From contig NZ_FOXB01000003.1 of the NCBI RefSeq assembly GCF_900115615.1, forward strand, positions 62,001 through 126,000: DNA of 64,000 nt, read 5' to 3'. The position numbers were made by a program, and so were the translations under genes. Of this stretch, positions 9,359 through 18,845 are shown piece by piece (positions within the stretch are counted from its first letter, which is position 1; the number at the start of each line of letters is the position of its first letter). Origin of the DNA: Hydrogenimonas thermophila. Its GTDB lineage: Bacteria; Campylobacterota; Campylobacteria; Campylobacterales; Hydrogenimonadaceae. The notes beneath the pieces are model-generated. The model was not told where the DNA came from, made no database searches, and saw only the letters and a list, made by a program, of their open reading frames with translations.

Positions 9359-9925
9359 ATGGGTCTTAAAAGCGATAGCTGGATACGAGAAATTGCGCTT
9401 AAAGAGAAGATGATCGAACCATTTTGTGAAGATCAGGTAGGTAAAGGTGTAGTTAGTTACGGACTCAGCAGTTACGGTTATGATATTCGTGTAAGTGATG
9501 AGTTTAAAATCTTTACCAATGTTAATGCTGAAGTGGTTGATCCAAAACACTTTGATGAGCGTAATGTTGTTGATTTTAAAGGTGATGTCTGCATAGTACC
9601 ACCAAACTCTTTTGCTTTAGCAAGGACTGTTGAATACTTTAGAATTCCAAGAAATGTATTGGCAATCTGTCTGGGCAAAAGCACATATGCACGCTGTGGA
9701 ATCATTGTCAATGTTACTCCATTTGAGCCAGAATTTGAAGGCCACATCACGATAGAGATATCAAACACCACCCCTCTTCCGGCAAAAATATATGCTAATG
9801 AAGGTATAGCACAAGTTCTCTTCTTTGAAGGTGATGAGATGTGTGAAGTAAGCTATAAAGACAAATCAGGAAAATATCAAGCACAAACAGGCATTACACT
9901 GCCTCGTATTTTGGATGGGGAGTGA
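9359..9925 (+). CDS. dcd: dCTP deaminase
   Basis: Converts dCTP to dUTP in thymidylate precursor synthesis. The 188-residue protein shows [10 protein letters not shown], the [11 protein letters not shown] loop, and the [17 protein letters not shown] segment with the catalytic Glu and substrate contacts, ending in the QTGITLPRI tail that closes over the triphosphate. I chose the ATG at 9359 over the TTG immediately before it because the AGAGGA site at 9347-9352 is six bases from the ATG. A divergent TATAAT at 9326-9331 probably drives this gene. Its stop overlaps the next gene by 4 bp. Confidence 0.96.
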   Translation: MGLKSDSWIREIALKEKMIEPFCEDQVGKGVVSYGLSSYGYDIRVSDEFKIFTNVNAEVVDPKHFDERNVVDFKGDVCIVPPNSFALARTVEYFRIPRNVLAICLGKSTYARCGIIVNVTPFEPEFEGHITIEISNTTPLPAKIYANEGIAQVLFFEGDEMCEVSYKDKSGKYQAQTGITLPRILDGE

Positions 9926-10386
9926 AACAGAACCTCATCCTAATTTTCATCATATTATTTGCTACTGTCGCATTCCTCATCAACCGATCACGCTTGCATA
10001 CTACACAAAGCAACCTTAATCATATTGACCATAAAAAAGAGAAACATTTACACCAAAATAGTAAAGAAAAGATTGAAGATATACATTCAGTAAAGTATCT
10101 AGAATCCTATATAGAGGATGTCATAAATAACGGCTCATCTCAAAAACTTGGATTTGCATATGGAGATATGCAAGCAGGTTTTGCCGACAAAGATGCTGCC
10201 AAAAAGATAGCAGCTTATGTCGTAACACTCTCTGGCAAACAACCAACACATCCAGAATGGGTTAAAGAGGGACACACATTCTACATAAGCAACTGCGGAG
10301 GGTGCCACGGCGAAGATGGCAAAGGTATTCACGGCACATTTCCTGATCTTACAAGAGAAACTCTTCTTGGCATAGAACGCCGCTGA
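9922..10386 (+). CDS. Membrane-anchored c-type cytochrome with unusual domain layout
   Basis: A 154-residue protein starting at GTG, which overlaps the dcd stop (GTGA). It has an N-terminal membrane anchor ([16 protein letters not shown], residues 5-20) and a single haem site CGGCH at residues 125-129 followed by only 25 residues, with no Met after it. Instead, the stretch before the haem site ([27 protein letters not shown]) looks like the end of a cytochrome domain and includes Met83. The layout matches the junction between the two haem domains of CcoP: the tail of domain one joined to the head of domain two. It is probably periplasmic; its redox partner is unknown. Confidence 0.8.
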   Translation: MKQNLILIFIILFATVAFLINRSRLHTTQSNLNHIDHKKEKHLHQNSKEKIEDIHSVKYLESYIEDVINNGSSQKLGFAYGDMQAGFADKDAAKKIAAYVVTLSGKQPTHPEWVKEGHTFYISNCGGCHGEDGKGIHGTFPDLTRETLLGIERR

Positions 10387-10390
10387 AAAA

Positions 10391-12166
10391 CTAATGCTTT
10401 TCAATCCACCGGCAAAGAAACCAAACCGCATAAAGGTGGTGTTTAAAACGTCCCTTTTTTGATTTTTCTATCATAAATTTTAGAGCTTCACTGTCAAAAA
10501 GCTTCAGTTTTGCATTAATTTGTTTTAGCTTATCCAACTCTCCAGCAGCAGTTAGCCACTCTATAAAAGGATAGGAAAATCCTTTTTTCTTTCGCTCTAT
10601 TATCTCTATAGGTAAGTATCGTTTTGCTACCTTTTTTAAAAGCCATTTTGGTTTTTCACCAATTCGCCATTTAGGATCGCAAGAAAAGAGTTTTTGAACA
10701 AGCACTCTGTCCATAAAAGGACTTCTTGCCTCTATACCATGTGCCATACTAACTCTATCTAGCTTTTTTAAAAAAACCTCTCCAAGTTGAACTTTAATAT
10801 CTATATAGCTATACCACCAGGGACCAGTCACCTCTTTGGATCGTTTAGCATAATGCTCTATCCACAAAAGAGACTGATCATCTTTTACATTTTGCTTTAA
10901 AAGCCTGTTTTGCTGTAAATCTGTAAATAGTTCTGCTGAAGATCTAAAAAGAATTGAGTCATCAAAAATGCGTTTATACCACTCCCACTCTCTGTTTGGG
11001 CTGTAATTGCTTCTAAAGTAGTTACGCAGCCAGTTTTTATATTTTAAATCTCTTGCCTTTTCAATGTCGATCATCTCATAATATGGACGATATCCAAAAA
11101 AGAGTTCATCTGCTCCATCACCGCTAAGAATTACTTTAACACCCTGCTCTTTTATCTTTTTGGTTAAAAACCAAAGAGGTATAGCCGCTGGGTCGCCAAA
11201 TGGTTCATCCATATGCGAAATTAACTCTTCGCTAGATTCCAAAAAGTCATCCATTCCCATCTCAAATGAGTGATGATCACTTCCAATATGATTTGCAACT
11301 ATTTCAGCAAACTTGCGTTCATCATACTTTTCAAAACCTTTATACCCTACTGTAAATGTCGGAAGAGGATCTTTTGAAAGCTTACAAGCCAATGCCGCAA
11401 CAAGTGAACTGTCAACACCTCCGCTTAAAAGTGCACCGATGGTTACATCACTTACCAGCCTGTATCTGATACTCTCTATTAAGAGTTTTTCAAGCTGATC
11501 AATATCTAATTTATCACTTCCATATGTAAAGATATCTTCCTCATCAACACTAACATAAATCTCTTTGCCATCATACTTAAGATAGCTACCTGGTTCTAAT
11601 TGATGAATCTCTTTAAAAAATGTATTTGGACTGATTGTGGATTGATATGAAAGATAGGAAGTTATGCTATCTCTAGACCATTTAATTTGAGGGTACATTG
11701 CAAGGATAGCCTTTATTTCAGAAGCAAATATAAAGCTATCTTCCATTTTTGCATAATAGAGTGGTTTTTTGCCAAAAGGATCACGAAATAGATGCACTAA
11801 ACCATCCTCTATGATTGCTATGGCATACATTCCACGAAGATGTTTTGGCATCTTTTCACCCCACTGCTTAAATGCAGCTACTGCAACTTCTGTATCGCTT
11901 TGGGTTTTAAAAGCTGTGTCAAGCTTGCTCTTTAGTTCACGGTAATTATAGATTTCACCATTCATCAAGATGGTTGTATTATCGATTTGCATAGGCTGAT
12001 TGGCTTCAGGCAAAGGATCTATAATGCTTAAACGATAATGACCTAAAAAAAGATTATCTTTGGCTACCACTCCACAACTGTCTGGTCCACGATGAGAAAG
12101 AGTTTCGTAAGCTTTTTTTGCTTTGGTTTTGTCATACTTGCCTATGATTCCAAATATTCCACACAC
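10391..12166 (-). CDS. asnB: Asparagine synthase (glutamine-hydrolysing)
   Basis: A two-domain amidotransferase of 591 residues. Cys2 is the glutaminase nucleophile in MCGIFGIIG, with RGPD and MNGEIYNY as further class II glutaminase motifs. The synthetase domain has the PP-loop SGGVDSS at residues 248-254 and the GDGADELFFGY motif. It makes asparagine from aspartate via an aspartyl-AMP intermediate. Paralogues of this family also amidate sugars or cell-wall precursors; since the gene lies near a glycan cluster, that is possible but not required. It is convergent with the cytochrome gene, with 4 bp between the stops. Confidence 0.92.
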   Translation of the reverse strand: MCGIFGIIGKYDKTKAKKAYETLSHRGPDSCGVVAKDNLFLGHYRLSIIDPLPEANQPMQIDNTTILMNGEIYNYRELKSKLDTAFKTQSDTEVAVAAFKQWGEKMPKHLRGMYAIAIIEDGLVHLFRDPFGKKPLYYAKMEDSFIFASEIKAILAMYPQIKWSRDSITSYLSYQSTISPNTFFKEIHQLEPGSYLKYDGKEIYVSVDEEDIFTYGSDKLDIDQLEKLLIESIRYRLVSDVTIGALLSGGVDSSLVAALACKLSKDPLPTFTVGYKGFEKYDERKFAEIVANHIGSDHHSFEMGMDDFLESSEELISHMDEPFGDPAAIPLWFLTKKIKEQGVKVILSGDGADELFFGYRPYYEMIDIEKARDLKYKNWLRNYFRSNYSPNREWEWYKRIFDDSILFRSSAELFTDLQQNRLLKQNVKDDQSLLWIEHYAKRSKEVTGPWWYSYIDIKVQLGEVFLKKLDRVSMAHGIEARSPFMDRVLVQKLFSCDPKWRIGEKPKWLLKKVAKRYLPIEIIERKKKGFSYPFIEWLTAAGELDKLKQINAKLKLFDSEALKFMIEKSKKGRFKHHLYAVWFLCRWIEKH

Positions 12167-12177
12167 ATAAATTCCTT

Positions 12178-12525
12178 CTAAAAGTCTCCAACAAGTGCTA
12201 ATATATTTTTTTGAACCTTTTGTACTACACTGTTTGGTAATTTACATATAAAAGTTACATCTCTTGCCATAAAATCAAGGTTTTTTACTTGATCAGACAA
12301 AATAACCCCTTCTATAGGTAATTTTTTGGGCAAGCTTACTTCAAAAGGGTAACCTTTTACTTTAGAAGTTATCGGCACACAGATACATAAAGAAGTCTTT
12401 TCATTATAGATTTTTGGAGATATTACTAAAGCTGGTCTCTTACCTTTTTGTTCGTGTCCTGCTTGTGGTGTAAAATTTAACCAAACAATATCTCCTCTAT
12501 CAGGAATATAACTACCACTCTTCAT
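12178..12525 (-). CDS. mazF: MazF/PemK-type endoribonuclease toxin
   Basis: An intact 115-residue toxin with the family's core: GDIVWLNFTPQAGHEQKGKR, PALVISP, VPITSKVKGYPFEV and DQVKNLDF, matching the RNA-binding and catalytic loops of MazF. It would cleave single-stranded mRNA at short sequence motifs unless bound by its antitoxin. Its ATG lies inside the end of the antitoxin gene (14-bp overlap), the typical translational coupling. It differs from the frameshifted MazF relative at 2259-2614, so the window holds one live and one dead module. Confidence 0.93.
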   Translation of the reverse strand: MKSGSYIPDRGDIVWLNFTPQAGHEQKGKRPALVISPKIYNEKTSLCICVPITSKVKGYPFEVSLPKKLPIEGVILSDQVKNLDFMARDVTFICKLPNSVVQKVQKNILALVGDF

Positions 12526-12745
12526 TGCCTACCTTGCCTGTATCTATCTCTTTATGTAAGTTATCAGAGTTAATTTGAGATACAAGTTTCTCTAATAAAG
12601 TATTACTTTTAGGCTCAAGTACAATCTTGCCACTCTCAACTTTAAGTTCTAGGGTAGAATTATCATCTATACAAAGAGTTTTAGCTACATCTTTAGGTAT
12701 GCGTAGTGCAAGAGAGTTTCCCCACTTTTTCAATGCTACTGTCAT
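12512..12745 (-). CDS. mazE: MazE/AbrB-type antitoxin
   Basis: A 77-residue protein with the SpoVT/AbrB swapped-hairpin DNA-binding fold: VALKKWGNSLALRIPK, then KTLCIDDNSTLELKVE. The C-terminal part (LLEKLVSQINSDNLHKEID) is acidic and would wrap the MazF dimer. It binds its own promoter; the gap upstream of 12745 is short and contains AT-rich sequence with a probable operator. First gene of the two-gene mazEF operon. Confidence 0.93.
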   Translation of the reverse strand: MTVALKKWGNSLALRIPKDVAKTLCIDDNSTLELKVESGKIVLEPKSNTLLEKLVSQINSDNLHKEIDTGKVGNEEW

Positions 12746-12800
12746 ATACCACCCTTTTTTAAATGTATATACAAAATAATACTAGCAATTTTTAGCATTG

Positions 12801-13376
12801 TCAAACTCTTCTTATAACAACTGTAAAATCGCCGTCTAAATAGCCCTCTATGATCTTCACATCTCCCAACTTACGACAAGATTTACTAATTTCATCAGGC
12901 ATCCAGTAGTTATATGTTTTACTTCTATCTTTACCCTTTAAAAGATTAAATACAATTCCTTTATTTGCTACATCAAAACATCTTTTAATTGCTAAAAGTG
13001 TCTCAAAACGTGTTAAAAGATTTAACGAACCGCTTGCTACATACCAGTCAGCTTCTGGCAATGGACTCTTTAAAAGATCACACTTTAAAATGGTTTGCCC
13101 TGTTCTATTCTTAGCCTCTTCTACCATCACATCCAAAGCATCTATTCCAATATATTTTTTTGGCAAAAGATTATGCTCTTTCATATAAAGGTAAAGATCT
13201 CCAAAACCACATCCTGCATCTACTAGTGTAATCTCTTTAATACTCTTTATTGGCTTTAAAAGTGCATTGAATCTCTTCTTTTGACGAACTTCATCAATCC
13301 AAGCTACTCCTTTAGCAGTTTTTCCATATCTTTTTATGGCATTTTCATAGAAACGTATTTGATCTATTCGAGCCAT
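12801..13376 (-). CDS. Class I SAM-dependent methyltransferase
   Basis: A 191-residue protein with the SAM-binding glycine loop VDAGCGFGD at about residues 52-60, the acidic post-II residue in YIGIDALD, and a motif IV-like ASGSLNLL. There is no family-specific tail to name a substrate. It lies divergently beside pseB with 75 bp between the starts, so it may belong functionally to the glycan region, but nothing in the sequence proves it. Confidence 0.8.
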   Translation of the reverse strand: MARIDQIRFYENAIKRYGKTAKGVAWIDEVRQKKRFNALLKPIKSIKEITLVDAGCGFGDLYLYMKEHNLLPKKYIGIDALDVMVEEAKNRTGQTILKCDLLKSPLPEADWYVASGSLNLLTRFETLLAIKRCFDVANKGIVFNLLKGKDRSKTYNYWMPDEISKSCRKLGDVKIIEGYLDGDFTVVIRRV

Positions 13377-13394
13377 TAATAATTTTCCTTTTAG

Positions 13395-14447
<1,053 letters not shown>

Positions 14448-15578
14448 ATGAGTTTTATACCTTATGGCAAACAAAGCATTGATGAAGATGACATAAAAGC
14501 AGTAGTTGAAGTTTTAAAAGCAGATTTTTTAACTACTGGTCCTAAAATAGAAGAGTTTGAAAAGGCGTTAGCAAACTATTGCGGTTCTAAATATGCTGTT
14601 GCTGTCTCAAACGGTACAGCTGCTTTACATTTGGCATCACTCTCTCTTCTAAATCCTGGTGATAAAGTTTTAACTACACCAAATACATTTCTTGCTACTG
14701 CAAACTCCATACTTTATGCTGGTGCTAAACCAATATTTATAGATATTCAAGAGAATGGAAATATTGATCTTGATCTGTGTGAAGAGGCACTAAAAAAAGA
14801 CAATAGCATAAAAGCGTTGTATGCCGTACACTTTTCAGGCAATCCAGTAGAGAAAGAAAAGCTTGAAAGACTAAAAAGCGAATATGGTATTTTGATACTA
14901 GAAGATTGCGCGCATAGTTTGGGGGCAGAGTATAATGGAATCAAAACTGGTAGTTGCACAAACAGTGATCTATCTATATTCTCATTTCATCCGGTAAAAC
15001 CTATAACAGCAGGTGAAGGCGGTGCCATTACTACCAATGATTTTAAACTCTATGAAAAACTTAAAATTTTGCGAAATCACGGTATGGTAAAAGAGAAAAA
15101 TATGGCTCCTTGGGAGTATGAGATGCAAGAACTTGGATTTAATTACAGAATTACAGATATTCAGTGTGCTCTTGCACTGTCGCAACTAAAAAGGTTAGAT
15201 GAATTCACTGCAAAAAGACGTAAAATAGCTTCCAGATATGACAAAGCTTTTAAAAATAGTGATTTTATCAAACCTTTATACCCATTAAATGATAGATCAT
15301 CTTACCATCTGTATGTGGTTTTAGTAGAGTTTGATCGATTAAACATAACAAAAGAAGAGCTATTTAAGCAGATGAGAAAACAGGGTATTGGACTTCAACT
15401 GCACTATATTCCAGTAAACAAACAACCATACTATCGTAAACTAGGGTTTGGAAATGAAAAACACCCAGTAATGCAAAACTACTATAAAAAGGCCTTCTCT
15501 TTACCGATATATCCAGCCCTTACAGAACAGAACCAAGAGTATGTCATAAACAAATTGTTGGAGACTCTGAATGTGTAA
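14448..15578 (+). CDS. pseC: UDP-4-amino-4,6-dideoxy-AltNAc aminotransferase
   Basis: PLP-dependent DegT/DnrJ/EryC1-family aminotransferase that puts the C4 amino group on the PseB product. Of 376 residues, the PLP lysine is Lys184 in FSFHPVKPITAGEGG; SNGTAALHLA (54-63) and EDCAHSLGA (152-160) hold the cofactor phosphate and ring. The length and the lysine position match Helicobacter PseC. It begins directly after the pseB stop and overlaps pseF by 8 bp. Confidence 0.96.
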   Translation: MSFIPYGKQSIDEDDIKAVVEVLKADFLTTGPKIEEFEKALANYCGSKYAVAVSNGTAALHLASLSLLNPGDKVLTTPNTFLATANSILYAGAKPIFIDIQENGNIDLDLCEEALKKDNSIKALYAVHFSGNPVEKEKLERLKSEYGILILEDCAHSLGAEYNGIKTGSCTNSDLSIFSFHPVKPITAGEGGAITTNDFKLYEKLKILRNHGMVKEKNMAPWEYEMQELGFNYRITDIQCALALSQLKRLDEFTAKRRKIASRYDKAFKNSDFIKPLYPLNDRSSYHLYVVLVEFDRLNITKEELFKQMRKQGIGLQLHYIPVNKQPYYRKLGFGNEKHPVMQNYYKKAFSLPIYPALTEQNQEYVINKLLETLNV

Positions 15579-16272
15579 AAAGGTATGTATCATTCCTGCT
15601 AGAGGCGGAAGTAAACGAATTCCAAAAAAAAATATCAAACCTTTTTACGGTAAACCACTAATTGCTTACTCTATTGAAACTGCAAAGCAATCAGAGCTTT
15701 TTGATCGAATAATCGTCTCAACAGATGATGAAGAGATAGCAAAAATTGCAAAAGAGTATGGAGCAGAAGTTCCATTTATGCGTCCAAAAGAGTTGGCAGA
15801 TGACTATAGTGGAACAGACAAAGTAACAAAACATGCTATTGGTTGGCTTGAAAGCATAGGTGAAAAGTATGATTATGTTTGTACAATTTATGCTACAGCA
15901 CCACTACTGCAAGCACAATACTTAGTAGAAGGATATGAAAAGCTGAAACACTCTGATGCTGTTTATGCATTTTCAGTTACTTCTATGCCTTTCCCAATAC
16001 AAAGAACTTTTAAAATTACAAAAAATGGTCGATGTGAAATGTTCTTTCCCGAATATTACTCTGCAAGAAGTCAAGATTTAGAAGAGGCTTACCAGGATGC
16101 AGGACAGTTTTATTGGCAAAAGCTTTCCAAAAAATCTGATGAACCGATATTTGGTAAAGACTCTATTCCTATCATACTTCCACGCCATTTAGTACAAGAC
16201 ATTGATACATTAGAAGATTGGGAAAGAGCTGAAAAGTTATACAAAATTTTACAGATGGAAAAAATCCAATGA
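15571..16272 (+). CDS. pseF: CMP-pseudaminic acid cytidylyltransferase
   Basis: Activates the finished nonulosonic acid with CTP for transfer to flagellin or surface glycan. The 233-residue protein opens with the nucleotide-binding ARGGSKRIPKKN, followed by STDDEEIAKIA, the ATAPLLQ loop and the QDIDTLEDW metal-binding end. The gene order pseB-C-F-G agrees with assignment to pseudaminic rather than legionaminic or sialic acid. It overlaps both neighbours (8 bp and 4 bp). Confidence 0.95.
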   Translation: MCKKVCIIPARGGSKRIPKKNIKPFYGKPLIAYSIETAKQSELFDRIIVSTDDEEIAKIAKEYGAEVPFMRPKELADDYSGTDKVTKHAIGWLESIGEKYDYVCTIYATAPLLQAQYLVEGYEKLKHSDAVYAFSVTSMPFPIQRTFKITKNGRCEMFFPEYYSARSQDLEEAYQDAGQFYWQKLSKKSDEPIFGKDSIPIILPRHLVQDIDTLEDWERAEKLYKILQMEKIQ

Positions 16273-17183
16273 AATCAGTAATAATCCGTGCTGACAGCTC
16301 TTCAACAATTGGTGCCGGTCATATTATGCGTGACTTAGTCTTGGCTAAAGAGTTTAAAGATAAAAGAGTCATTTTTGCTACTCGAAACCTACCAGGGAAC
16401 ATTAATTACAAAATAGAAGAAGCCGGCTATGAACTAGCAAGTTTAAAAACCAATTCTCTAGAAGAGTTCATAGGTCTGATTGAAAAATATAATGCTCAAA
16501 TAGTAATAATTGACAACTATGAGATAGATGAAACTTTTGAAAAAGCTTTAAAGCAAAAAACTGGTGTTACGATTATGGTACTTGATGACACATATGAAAA
16601 ACACTACTGCGACATACTTCTAAATCATAACATATACGCGGATCCAAACCGCTACAAAGACCTTGTTCCAGATCATTGTGAGTTAAGATGTGGTAAAGAG
16701 TATACTCTACTTAGAGATGAATTCATTGAAGCCAAGAAAAATCTTTCTAAATTCAACATTCAACACTCAACATTCAACATCTTCATATCAATGGGCGGTG
16801 CTGATCACAGTAATATAACAAGCAAAATACTCAAAGCACTAGAAGAGTTTGACGATATACAATTCAATGTAGTGACCACTACATCAAACAGAAATCTGGA
16901 GCAGCTAAAAGAGTACGTCACTTCTAAAAACAATGTAACTCTTCATATAAATACAGACAAAATAGCTGAACTTATGGCAAAATCCGACCTTGCTATCGTT
17001 ACTCCAAGCGTAACGCTTAATGAAGTCTTTTTTATGGAGTTGCCGTTTATTGCCATTCAAACAGCTGACAATCAGCGTGAAATGACAAGATACCTTGAAA
17101 AAAATAATTATGCTGTATTACGTCAATTTGAAGATACCATTTTAAAAAAATATTTAGCCAATGTAATTAAAGGCATAAAATGA
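16269..17183 (+). CDS. pseG: UDP-2,4-diacetamido-trideoxy-altropyranose hydrolase
   Basis: Removes UDP from the acylated sugar nucleotide before condensation with phosphoenolpyruvate. It is a GT-B-like, MurG-related protein of 304 residues: the N-terminal RADSSSTIGAGHIMRDL has the catalytic His of the family, and ISMGGADHSN and TPSVTLNEVFFMELP form the nucleotide-binding C-domain. The linker between the two domains contains four 7-bp repeat units (16752-16779) giving an odd FNIQHSTFNI segment. A change in repeat number would break the frame. Confidence 0.92.
   Translation: MKSVIIRADSSSTIGAGHIMRDLVLAKEFKDKRVIFATRNLPGNINYKIEEAGYELASLKTNSLEEFIGLIEKYNAQIVIIDNYEIDETFEKALKQKTGVTIMVLDDTYEKHYCDILLNHNIYADPNRYKDLVPDHCELRCGKEYTLLRDEFIEAKKNLSKFNIQHSTFNIFISMGGADHSNITSKILKALEEFDDIQFNVVTTTSNRNLEQLKEYVTSKNNVTLHINTDKIAELMAKSDLAIVTPSVTLNEVFFMELPFIAIQTADNQREMTRYLEKNNYAVLRQFEDTILKKYLANVIKGIK
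16752..16779 (+). repeat. Heptanucleotide tandem repeat within pseG
   Basis: Four tandem 7-mers (TTCAACA, TTCAACA, CTCAACA, TTCAACA) lie in the coding region of pseG, codons 162-171, in the interdomain linker. Seven is not a multiple of three, so gain or loss of one unit would shift the frame. Confidence 0.8.
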
Positions 17184-17821
17184 AGATTGGAATTTTAACT
17201 TCACCTAATCAATGGTTTATACCTTATGCCAAACGACTATCAAAACAGATAAAAGATTCAAAATTACTTTTTTGTCATGCAGAAATAGAAGATGGATTTG
17301 ATGTTTTATTTATATTAAGTTACCATAAAATTATTCCTGAAAATATTTTACAAAAAAATCGTCACAATATTGTAATCCATGCAAGCGATCTACCAAAAGG
17401 AAAAGGATGGGCACCAATGTTCTGGCAGATATTAGAAGGAAAAAATGAGATCCCTTTTACTATGTTTGAGGCAAGTACAGGTGTAGATGATGGTGATGTA
17501 TATATGAAAAAGACGTTACAGCTTGATGGATTTGAGCTAAATGAAGAGCTTCGTAAAAAACAAGCCAATTTTACTATAGAAATGTGCCTTGAATTTTTAA
17601 ATAATTATGAAAAATACAAGACACCAAAACCTCAAATTGGTGAGGAATCCTTTTATCCTAAAAGAACAGCAAAAGATAGTCGTTTAGATATTGATAAAAC
17701 AATTAGAGAACAATTTAATTTACTCCGTATTGTCAATAATACCGAATATCCCGCTTTTTTTGAAATAGATGGTCATAGATATATTTTAAAAATCGAAAAG
17801 GCTGACAGTGAAAATAGGTAA
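17180..17821 (+). CDS. Formyltransferase of the pseudaminic acid cluster (PseJ-like)
   Basis: A 213-residue protein with the formyltransferase core seen in Fmt and sugar N-formyltransferases: IHASDLPKGKGWAP (residues 66-79), WQILEGKNEIPFT and the catalytic Asp loop TGVDDGDVYMK (100-110). His67 is kept, but the Asn normally two positions before it is Val65. It takes the slot between pseG and pseI where pseH, the N-acetyltransferase, usually lies, and no PseH is visible in the window. I infer that it N-formylates the 4-amino group of the PseC product, giving a 7-formamido pseudaminic acid, as reported for PseJ-type enzymes in other bacteria. Confidence 0.75.
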   Translation: MKIGILTSPNQWFIPYAKRLSKQIKDSKLLFCHAEIEDGFDVLFILSYHKIIPENILQKNRHNIVIHASDLPKGKGWAPMFWQILEGKNEIPFTMFEASTGVDDGDVYMKKTLQLDGFELNEELRKKQANFTIEMCLEFLNNYEKYKTPKPQIGEESFYPKRTAKDSRLDIDKTIREQFNLLRIVNNTEYPAFFEIDGHRYILKIEKADSENR

Positions 17822-18845
17822 TTTTGATCTTAATGGCAATAAGACATTTATCATCGCAGAGCTTAGTGCAAATCATAATGGTAGTTTACAAAATGCTGTA
17901 GACACAATTAAAGCAGCAAAAGAAGTTGGTGCCAATGCAATCAAGTTACAAACTTATACAGCTGATACATTGACACTTGACTGTAATAAAAAAGATTTCA
18001 TTATCAAAGGTGGAACCCTTTGGGATGGTAAAACTATGTATGAGTTGTACAAAAAAGCATATACCCCTTGGGAGTGGCATAAAGAGCTTTTTGATTATGG
18101 AAGAAAAATAGGGATCGATATCTTCTCATCACCTTTTGATAAAAGTGCAGTCGATTTTTTAGAGCAGTTTGAACCAAGTGCCTATAAGATAGCATCATTT
18201 GAAATTACTGACTATGAACTTATTCGTTATGCGGCATCAAAAGGACGACCTATGATCATCTCTACAGGTATAGCTACGATTGATGAGATTCAGGATGCCG
18301 TTGATATCTGTAAAAGCGAAGGAAACAATGACATTGTGCTTCTAAAGTGTACCAGTGCCTACCCTGCTCCACTTGAAGATGCAAACTTAAGAACAATTCC
18401 AAACCTTGCAGAGACTTTTGGAGTAATAGCCGGTTTTTCAGATCATACTTTAGGAATAACCGCTCCAATAGCCGCCGTAACACTTGGAGCTAAAGTAATA
18501 GAAAAACATTTTATACTTGATAAAAGTATAGGCGGACCGGATGCTGACTTTTCTCTTGATAAAAAAGAGTTTGCCCAAATGGTAAAGGCTGTAAGAGATA
18601 CAGAAAAACTGTTAGGAAAAGTTGACTACTCTATGACAGACAAAAAGAAAAAAAGCAGACAGTTTGCAAGAAGCCTTTATATAGCTGAAGATGTAAAAGT
18701 TGGCAATATAGTTACTTCAAAAAATGTACGCTCTGTAAGACCAGGGTTCGGACTGCACCCAAAATATTTCAAAGATATTCTTGGAAAAAGGTTTCGTTTA
18801 GATTTAGAAAAAGGAACAGCACTCAAATGGGAACATCTGCAATGA
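17808..18845 (+). CDS. pseI: Pseudaminic acid synthase
   Basis: Condenses the free trideoxy sugar with phosphoenolpyruvate to the nine-carbon acid. The NeuB-family TIM barrel begins with IAELSANHNGS and contains YKIASFEITD, IISTGIA and SDHTLGITAP, with EKHFILDKSIGGPDADFSL for metal and substrate binding. A C-terminal SAF antifreeze-like domain (SLYIAEDVKVG to EHLQ) completes the 345 residues. The start is GTG at 17808, overlapping the formyltransferase gene by 14 bp. Confidence 0.95.
   Translation: MKIGNFDLNGNKTFIIAELSANHNGSLQNAVDTIKAAKEVGANAIKLQTYTADTLTLDCNKKDFIIKGGTLWDGKTMYELYKKAYTPWEWHKELFDYGRKIGIDIFSSPFDKSAVDFLEQFEPSAYKIASFEITDYELIRYAASKGRPMIISTGIATIDEIQDAVDICKSEGNNDIVLLKCTSAYPAPLEDANLRTIPNLAETFGVIAGFSDHTLGITAPIAAVTLGAKVIEKHFILDKSIGGPDADFSLDKKEFAQMVKAVRDTEKLLGKVDYSMTDKKKKSRQFARSLYIAEDVKVGNIVTSKNVRSVRPGFGLHPKYFKDILGKRFRLDLEKGTALKWEHLQ

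Noticed and set aside
16752-16779. CRISPR-like array.
   Set aside because: The unit is only seven bases without spacers and lies in the pseG reading frame. No CRISPR array was seen anywhere in the window.
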